Source: Alloyangia pacifica
Lineage (GTDB): Bacteria; Pseudomonadota; Alphaproteobacteria; Rhodobacterales; Rhodobacteraceae
Assembly: GCF_020524285.1 (NCBI RefSeq)
Contig: NZ_JAIVKX010000011.1
Span: 124,001 to 188,000 of the forward strand
DNA length: 64,000 nt
Reading direction: 5' to 3'
Part shown: positions 28,364 to 35,800 of the stretch, piece by piece
Layout of the letters: each line of letters starts with the position of its first letter
Position numbering within the stretch: the stretch's first letter is position 1
Translations under genes and position numbers: made by a program
Notes under the pieces: model-generated
What the model was told of the DNA's origin: nothing
Database searches by the model: none
The model's input: the letters and a program-made list of their open reading frames with translations, nothing else

Positions 28364-29401
28364 TCATTCGGCCAGCGGCTTCAACTCGGGCTCCAGCGGT
28401 CTGCCGCGGGCGCCGTACTTGTCCTTGCGGTACAGGTAGACGAGACCGCCGATCGCCCCCACCACCAGGATCAAGCCGAACTCGAGCCAGGCGAGGGCCA
28501 GGGCCGGCTCGCCCCCGACACCCCAGAGCCCCAGCAGATAGACGAAGATGGTCTCTCTCAACCCGATGCCATTGATCGTGATCGGCATCATCATCACAAA
28601 GATCGCGAAGGGCACGATGACGTAGAAGGCCGTGTAGGGCACCTCGAGACCCAATGCCTGGGCAAGCATCCAGTAGAAGCTGACCACATTCACCTGCAGT
28701 GCCAAAGAGATCAGCAATAGCTTGACCATCATGCCTCCGCGACCGTGGAACACCTGAAACCCGGTGACAGACCGGTCGAGCAGGCTCGCCGCCTTCGCCG
28801 GCAGACGGCGTTTGACCCATGCCAGCCAGGCGCCATCCTCGTGCCGGACATAAAGCAGCCCGAGCATGCCAAGGATCAGTGCCACCGCGAGGCAGACCGG
28901 AACGATGACCACCGACAGCTCGGGCACCGCGTGCCGGACCCCCAACAGCGCGCAGAGTGCGAAGAGCGACAGCGACAGAAGGCCGAACAGGCGGTCCACG
29001 AAGAGCGACAGCACGGCGAACCCCGGCGTCGCGCCGGCCCGCCACGCATCATGCCCGCGCAATGCATCGCCGCCGATCACAGAGGGCAGGAACTGCCGGA
29101 AGAACAGCGACACAAGCGTCGACTTCAACAAGAAGGCATAGCCGGGCGTCACGTCCCGCATCGAGAGCACCAAGCCCCATCGCCAGGCGATAAGCGCCGC
29201 TCCGAATATCTGAGACACCAATCCAAGCAGCAGCCAGCTCATGTCTGCTCCCGAGATCGCGGTGATCACCGGCCCCAGATCGGCACGCGAAACGACCCAG
29301 CTGAAGAGCCCGACCGAGACGAACAATTTGACCCAGAAGAAGATGCGCTTGCGGCCGGGGCGGACGTTCAGATCACCGCCGTCACTATGACTTTCGACCA
29401 T
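28364..29401 (-). CDS. Flippase-like membrane protein (UPF0104 / LPG-synthase transmembrane family)
   Basis: 345 residues, about eight membrane segments, with family features SLFFRQFLPSVIGGDALRG near the first third and ITINGIGLRETIFVYLLG near the end. Members resemble the membrane half of MprF and are often found in glycan and lipid loci, where a lipid- or glycolipid-translocation role is proposed but seldom proven. I chose ATG 29401, with AGGG eight bases upstream; the frame extends 55 codons further without a ribosome site. As no Wzx is seen here, it may serve lipid-linked sugar transport, which is speculation. Confidence 0.8.
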   Translation of the reverse strand: MVESHSDGGDLNVRPGRKRIFFWVKLFVSVGLFSWVVSRADLGPVITAISGADMSWLLLGLVSQIFGAALIAWRWGLVLSMRDVTPGYAFLLKSTLVSLFFRQFLPSVIGGDALRGHDAWRAGATPGFAVLSLFVDRLFGLLSLSLFALCALLGVRHAVPELSVVIVPVCLAVALILGMLGLLYVRHEDGAWLAWVKRRLPAKAASLLDRSVTGFQVFHGRGGMMVKLLLISLALQVNVVSFYWMLAQALGLEVPYTAFYVIVPFAIFVMMMPITINGIGLRETIFVYLLGLWGVGGEPALALAWLEFGLILVVGAIGGLVYLYRKDKYGARGRPLEPELKPLAE

Positions 29402-29727
29402 GAAAATATCCCTAATGAGGAAAATTCTGAAAAATGGAACGTCTGAAAATGCCTTCGAAACGCTAGCAACATCCGCCGGCGCTTCCAAGCATCGCTTCAC
29501 GCCTATGGCGACAAAGCCAGAGATTTGAGCACCGCGCGCACCGCATCGCGCCGATCCGAGGCACAAGCACGTTTTGCGCTAGCCTTGAATCAGCGACACC
29601 CCCTAGGGTGACTGAAGTTTGAGATGTAGATTTTCCCGGCTTCAGCCCGCCCCTTTTCAAAAGACATTTCCGAACGCGCCTCGCGTTCCACCACCCTGGG
29701 CTGGCCGAAGCGCGGAAAGAGGCAGCC
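29402..29727. other. Divergent intergenic region with CCCTAGGG site
   Basis: 326 bases between the divergent flippase-like gene and the acyltransferase gene. No gene is supported. It holds the palindrome CCCTAGGG (29601-29608), followed by TGACTGA, about 120 bases before ATG 29728, and an AGAGG ribosome site just before that ATG. Promoters in both directions are expected. Confidence 0.5.
29599..29612. promoter_or_regulatory. CCCTAGGGTGA site, possible operator
   Basis: The core CCCTAGGGT followed by A at the second next position matches the site at 24634-24644 upstream of the G8 gene, and resembles the one at 23877. CTAG is scarce in coding DNA of most proteobacteria, which makes repeated intergenic occurrences notable. 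Function inferred only. Confidence 0.3.
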
Positions 29728-31743
29728 ATGGTGCACCCAGACTATCGCCCGGATATCGACGGGCTGAGATCCCTTGCGGTCATCCCGGTGGTCTTCTTCC
29801 ACCTCGGCCTCACCTGGATGCCCGGCGGCTTCGTCGGGGTCGATGTATTCTTCGTAATTTCCGGCTTCCTGATTACCCGGATCATCGCCCGCGAGATCGG
29901 AAGCGGCAGCTTCTCCATCCTCGATTTCTACGTCAGGCGGATCCATCGTATCCTGCCCGCCCTGCTGGTGATGATCGCCGTAACGCTGGCGATCACCAGC
30001 GCGTTTTTCGCACCCATCGACCTTTACAATGCAGCGCAGAGCGCTGCGGCGGCCGTGCTCTTCTCGGGCAACATCCTGTTCTATCTCGAGGCCGGCTATT
30101 TTGACGCCGCCTCCTACCAGAAGCCACTGCTGCACACTTGGTCGCTGGGCATCGAAGAACAGTTCTACATCTTCCTGCCACTGCTGCTGATGCTGCTCGC
30201 AAGACTGCGCTGGCGCATGGACATCTTCGTCGCGGTGCTCACCGCCGTCTCCCTGGCGCTCAGCGTGACGACCACCGTCAGCCAGCCGACCGCCGCCTAC
30301 TACCTGTTGCCATGGCGCGCCTGGGAGCTCGGCCTCGGAGCGCTGCTGGCGCTTGGGTTCCTGCCCGCGTGGCGCAGCAGGCTTGTGCGGGAGGCGGCTA
30401 CCTGCTGCGGCCTGCTGCTGATCCTCGGCTCGGCGCTGGTGATCACCCGGCAGACCGCCTTTCCCGGCTGGGCGGCCCTCGCCCCGACAATCGGAGCCGC
30501 GCTGATCATCCATGCCGGCAGCGCGGGCGAGTCCCGCGTCGGGCAGCTGCTCTCGACCGCGCCAGCCGTCTGGATCGGGCGGCTTTCCTATTCGCTCTAC
30601 CTCTGGCACTGGCCGGTGATCGTCGTTTTCGTCTATCTGCGCATGGCCTTTCCCGATGCGGCCGAGGCGACAGGGCTCTTCGCGCTTTCGCTCGCGCTGA
30701 GTTGGCTGAGCTGGCGCTACGTCGAGCAGCCGTTTCGCAACCCCGCAGCGGCACGCGGCCGGCGGACGGTCTTTGTGACCGCGGGAGTGGCCATGGCAGC
30801 GGTGATCGCCGGCGCCGGGGTTCTGGTGGTGAGCAAGGGATTTCCCGGCCGCCTGCCAGCCGATGCGCAACGCATTGCCGCGTTCAGCCTCGACTATCCG
30901 GACCGGATGCCAGAGTGTTTCTGGGACGTGATCGACGAAAAGTCCTGGTCCGAGCCCTGCCATTTCGGAGACGGGCAGGTGCCGGCCGAGATTGCGGTCT
31001 GGGGCGACAGCCATGCGCCAGCCCTGATGCCGGCTCTCGACGGCGCCGCGAAGGACATCGGCCTGTCGGTGGCGCTCTATGCAAACGGCGGCTGCCCCCC
31101 GATCCGAAACTTCCAGGTGTACTGGGTCGGCCAGGAACACGACTGCCTGGATTTTGTCACCCAAAGCTACCAGTCGATCCTCGCGAACCCGAACTTGAAG
31201 CTGCTGGTCATCATGGTCAGGCCGGCGATCTACACCCAGGGCTGGACCCCCTACGGGCTGGCCGAGCGTGACCGCACCGATCTGCTGATCGGCGACAAGA
31301 GCGCGCCCCTGTCCTCGGAAGCGGATCGGACCGGCTACTTCCTCGAAGGGATGGAGCAGACCATTCGCAGCTTCCAGGGCACAGGCACGAAGATCGCACT
31401 GGTCTACCCGCTCCCAGAGGCCGGATTTTCAGTGCCTGACAGCATCGTTCGAAACGCGATCCTCGGTGCGGAGCCCGCCGACGTCAGCCTGCCGCGCACG
31501 CTCTACGACGGGCGCACGTCCGATGTCATCGCCGCCTACGACCGGCTGGTCGAGGCGTATGATCTGCTGCCGGTCCGCCTCGACCAGATGCTCTGCGATG
31601 ACGACAGCTGCAGCCTGACGCTCGATGGCGACCCGCTCTATCGGGACTCCAATCACCTCAACAAGACGTCGGCGCAGCGCCTGGCCCCGCAGTTCGCCGC
31701 GGCCCTGAGGCTCGCACGGCAGGAGAAGCACGTTGAAAACTGA
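29728..31743 (+). CDS. Membrane O-acyltransferase with SGNH domain (OafA/YrhL type)
   Basis: 671 residues. The N-terminal half is an acyltransferase-3 domain with about ten membrane helices: YRPDIDGLRSLAVIPVVFFH, GFVGVDVFFVISGFLIT, RRIHRILPALL and LLHTWSLGIEEQFYIFLPLL. After about residue 380 comes a periplasmic SGNH domain (VWGDSHAPAL, ending DSNHLNKTSAQRLAP, with the catalytic Asp/His). This architecture transfers acetyl groups across the membrane and onto extracellular glycans, so it probably acetylates the exopolysaccharide. Ribosome site AGAGG precedes ATG 29728. Overlaps the next gene by 11 bases. Confidence 0.9.
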   Translation: MVHPDYRPDIDGLRSLAVIPVVFFHLGLTWMPGGFVGVDVFFVISGFLITRIIAREIGSGSFSILDFYVRRIHRILPALLVMIAVTLAITSAFFAPIDLYNAAQSAAAAVLFSGNILFYLEAGYFDAASYQKPLLHTWSLGIEEQFYIFLPLLLMLLARLRWRMDIFVAVLTAVSLALSVTTTVSQPTAAYYLLPWRAWELGLGALLALGFLPAWRSRLVREAATCCGLLLILGSALVITRQTAFPGWAALAPTIGAALIIHAGSAGESRVGQLLSTAPAVWIGRLSYSLYLWHWPVIVVFVYLRMAFPDAAEATGLFALSLALSWLSWRYVEQPFRNPAAARGRRTVFVTAGVAMAAVIAGAGVLVVSKGFPGRLPADAQRIAAFSLDYPDRMPECFWDVIDEKSWSEPCHFGDGQVPAEIAVWGDSHAPALMPALDGAAKDIGLSVALYANGGCPPIRNFQVYWVGQEHDCLDFVTQSYQSILANPNLKLLVIMVRPAIYTQGWTPYGLAERDRTDLLIGDKSAPLSSEADRTGYFLEGMEQTIRSFQGTGTKIALVYPLPEAGFSVPDSIVRNAILGAEPADVSLPRTLYDGRTSDVIAAYDRLVEAYDLLPVRLDQMLCDDDSCSLTLDGDPLYRDSNHLNKTSAQRLAPQFAAALRLARQEKHVEN

Positions 31744-32527
31744 TGCCACCCAGCCGCTCCCCCAGTCGTCCGACCGCGAGGCGGCCTATGCCTCCCCCAA
31801 GAAAGACCAGGTGATCGCCGCCCTGTCACAGGACGGAGGCGCGCTTCGGAAATACCAGGCCTTCTTCGTCGGCTCGCGGCGCCTGCGCGATCTGCTGCTC
31901 TACGAGTTTGCGACGATCCTCGCCGCCCCGCTTCCCGGCGCGCTTGGGTTCGTATTGCGCAAGGCCCTGTTTTCCCGCCTCTTCGCCCAAAGACCCGGCG
32001 GCGCCAATTTCGGCCGAAGCATTTCTCTGCGCTGTCCCCTGCGGATGCGGATCGGTGACAACGTGGCGATCGACGATGCCTGCGCCCTGGATGCCCGCGG
32101 TGCCGAGTCCGCAGAGGACTTCATCATCGGAGATCGAACGCTCATTGCCCGCGGCTCGATCCTCGTGGTCAAGCAGAACCACCTGCGTATCGGCGCCGAC
32201 TGCTCCATCGGCAGCCAATGCTGCTTCAGCGCCGTCTCCGGCATCGAGGTCGGCGATTTCACCATCATCGCCGGGCAATGCTACTTCGGCGGTGGCCGCT
32301 ACCGTACGGCGCTGGGGGCGGGTCCAATGGTCTCGCAGGGGCTGCACAGCAAGGGCCCGGTCATCATCGGCCGCGATGTCTGGATCGGCGCCGGCGTGAA
32401 GGTGCTCGACGGCGTGCGCATCGGCGACGGGGCCATCGTCGGGGCCGGCTCCGTGGTGACCCGTGATGTCCCCGCCAATGGAATCGTCGCGGGCGTGCCG
32501 GCGCGACCGATTGGTGAACGCAGATGA
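31733..32527 (+). CDS. Hexapeptide-repeat acyltransferase (LbetaH family)
   Basis: 264 residues with a short helical N-terminus, then hexapeptide repeats of a left-handed beta-helix (IGDNVAIDD, IGDRTLIARGS, IGRDVWIGAGVKVLDGVRIG) ending GIVAGVPARPIG. Soluble, likely a trimeric sugar O- or N-acetyltransferase using acetyl-CoA. The start is TTG 31733, supported by AGGAG seven bases upstream, inside the end of the membrane acyltransferase gene. Coupling to that gene suggests both act on the same glycan. Confidence 0.85.
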   Translation: MKTDATQPLPQSSDREAAYASPKKDQVIAALSQDGGALRKYQAFFVGSRRLRDLLLYEFATILAAPLPGALGFVLRKALFSRLFAQRPGGANFGRSISLRCPLRMRIGDNVAIDDACALDARGAESAEDFIIGDRTLIARGSILVVKQNHLRIGADCSIGSQCCFSAVSGIEVGDFTIIAGQCYFGGGRYRTALGAGPMVSQGLHSKGPVIIGRDVWIGAGVKVLDGVRIGDGAIVGAGSVVTRDVPANGIVAGVPARPIGERR

Positions 32528-32868
32528 CCCACCATCCGCGCCAGCTTTCACCCCGGTCCGACGCCTCACCGACCTGGCATTCGGGCGGAGTGACTATAAA
32601 GTGGGCAATACTTGCCTGATAGCTATCCGGAACTCGGGATTTATCGCCGAAAAGTTGGATTGCCATTTGATGCCCAATGAGCGCTGCGCTACCATTCTTC
32701 GATATTGAAGCAATCAAAAGTTATTTACGCGTCCACTCTCCAAATAGTTGAATTTTATCGAATCCATTTTTCGCGGGCGCCACGCAGCATCTGCTCCATT
32801 TCACATTCCCTTGCGTCGAAAGTTGGCCTCAAAGCCGGAAATCGACTCGATCAAGTCAAGGCATTTCA
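32528..32868. other. Intergenic region before the GH16-SGNH-RTX gene
   Basis: 341 bases with reduced GC from about 32600. No open frame shows a recognisable product. Presumed promoter and leader of the giant secreted protein; a weak ribosome site (AAGG) lies eight bases before ATG 32869. Confidence 0.5.
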
Positions 32869-35800
32869 ATGGCTTATTACACTTCCTTCGAAGATTCCTT
32901 CGATGACCTCAACCTCGTCGACTGGCAGATTTCGAGCTATGTGAACGCTGGAAACTGGATTGATACAGCTTGGTCGCCGACCCATGTGGCCGCTGCGAGC
33001 GGAACCATCAATTTGAGCCTGACCGACTCCGCCCTATCGGGGAAGACTTATACAGGCGGCGAAATACGCGCCGCCGATCCCACGTATTTCGGGCGCTACG
33101 AAATTGTCATGCAGCCGGCGGCGGACGACGGCACGCTGTCGAATTTCTTCGTCTACACCGGCACGCCCTATGGCACCGAAGCCAGCGAGATCGATATCGA
33201 GTTTCTCGGCAATGACACCACCAGCGTCCTGCTGACCTACTACACGCCCGAAGGTTCCGTCGGCGAGACGGTCGATCTCGGTTTCGATGCCGCCGACGGG
33301 CTGCACACCTATTGGATCGACTGGCAGCCCGACCGCATCGCCTGGTACGTCGATGGCACTTTGCTGCTCGAGGTCGCGGAGTCCGAAATTGGCTTCCCGC
33401 AGGTCCCCTCCTACATGTTCATGAGCATCTGGACGGGCAACAACAGCTTCAGTGGCACCCCGGCCAGCGGCGTGTCTGCCACCGCGATCTATTCGGAAGT
33501 CAGCTATGCCGCGCGCAGCGCGCCCGTGGCGATGGACGACAGTCTCGAGGTCGCAAGCGGCAGCAGCGGCACGGTTGACCTGCTGGCCAATGACGGCGTC
33601 ATGGGTGCCACGCTGCTGCCCGGCACCGTGGCGGTGGTCGACGGCCCGGCGCATGGCACGCTCTCGATCGATCCGGTCACCGGGCAGGCGACTTACGCCG
33701 CAGATACCGGCTACAGCGGCCCGGACAGTTTCACCTACACCGTGTCCGACGGCAGCGCGCTTTCGAACACGGCCACGGTCGCGCTGGTCGTCTCAGACGG
33801 AAACGAAGAAAACGTTGCCGCGTCCGATACGCAGATCAGCTCCGTGGAACTCTCCGCGCTGAGCCTCGCCACCACCGCCGCGGCGCCGGCGACGGGCGGC
33901 GATGCGGGGCTGGCGCTGAGCGCCCAGGGCAGCGGCAGCTCCGCGCTCGACATCGCCCAGATCACCCTTTCGGGCAGCTTCACCATCGAGGCCTGGGTCA
34001 AACTCGACAGCACCGCAACCGGCGGCATCGCGCGGCTCAACGACGACCAGGCCATCGACTTCAGCAGCGGCTACCTGCAGCTCTATTCCAAGGGCAGCGG
34101 CACCCGCACCCGCGTCGAGGCGACCAGCCCCATCGCGCTCGACACCTGGACCCATTACGCCGTCACCCGCGATGCCTCGGGCACGCTGCGCATCTACATC
34201 GACGGCGTGCTCGACGCCACGTCCACCACCGCCTGGACCAACACGCTGCGCCTCGACGCGCTCGCCGGCGGCGCCAGCGGCGCCAGCGCCGGGCTGTTCG
34301 ACAATATCCGCATCTGGACCACCGAGCGCAGCGCCGCCGAGATCGCCGCCGCCATGGGCGACACGCTGGACGGCAGCGAGGCCGGCCTGCTGCGCGCCTA
34401 CAGTTTCGACACCGCCGGGACCATCGTCGACGACACCGGCAACTCGGCCAGCCTCGCGGTGCCCACCGACATGACGCTGGTCGCCTCCGACGCCCCGATC
34501 GGGTCCTCGGGCACGCCCGACACCGGGGACACCGGGGACACCGGCGGCGACACAGGCGATACCGGGAGCAGCGGCGAGACAGGCGGCGACGACAGCGCCG
34601 ATACCGACGGCAACCTGACCCTCGCCGCGCCCGACACCGAGATCACCGCCGGCGAAAGCAACGCCGTGGCCCTCTCCGTCTCCGGCATCGACGCGGATGC
34701 CACCGCCGTGGTCACCGTCTCCGACGGCACCACCAGCGTCACCGGGGGCCTCGCCCAGGACGGCAGCCTCACGCTCGACCTCTCGGGCCTCGCCGACGGG
34801 ACGCTCACCACCTCGGTCACCGCCACCGACACCAGCGGCAACACCGCCACCGCCGCGGGCCCCGCGCTCAGTCTCGACAGCAGCACTTCGGCGCCCGTGA
34901 CAGACGACAGCGCCGATACTGACGGCAACCTCACGCTCGCCGCGCCCGACACCGAGATCACCGCCGGCGAGAGCACCGCCGTGGCCTTCTCCGTCTCCGG
35001 CCTCGACACGGATGCCACCGCCGTGGTCACCGTCTCCGACGGCACCACCAGCGTCACCGGGAGCCTCGCCCAGGACGGCAGCCTCACGCTCGACCTCTCG
35101 GGCCTCGCCGACGGGACGCTCACCACATCGGTCACCGCCACCGACACCAGCGGCAACACCGCCACCGCCTCCGGCCCCGCGCTCAGCCTCGACAGCAGCA
35201 CCGCGCCGGCGACGGGCGGCGATGCGGGGCTGGCGCTGAGCGCCCAGGGCAGCGGCAGCTCCGCGCTCGACATCGCCCAGATCACCCTCGCCGGCAGCTT
35301 CACCATCGAGGCCTGGGTCAAGCTCGACAGCACCGCAACCGGCGGCATCGCGCGGCTCAACGACGACCAGGCCATCGACTTCAGCAGCGGCTACCTGCAG
35401 CTCTACTCCAAGGGCAGCGGCACCCGCACCCGCGTCGAGGCGACCACCCCCATCGCGCTCGACACCTGGACCCATTACGCCGTCACCCGCGATGCCTCGG
35501 GCACCCTGCGCATCTACATCGACGGCGTGCTCGACGCCACCTCGACCACCGCCTGGACCAACACGCTGCGCCTCGACGCGCTCGCCGGCGGCGCCAGCGG
35601 CGCCAGCGCCGGGCTGTTCGACAATATTCGCATCTGGACCACCGAGCGCAGCGCCGCCGAGATCGCCGCCGCCATGGGCGACACGCTGGACGGCAGCGAG
35701 ACCGGCCTGCTGCGCGCCTACAGTTTCGACACCGCCGGGACCATCGTCGACGACACCGGCAACTCCGCCAGCCTCGCGGTGCCCACCGACATGGCGCTGG

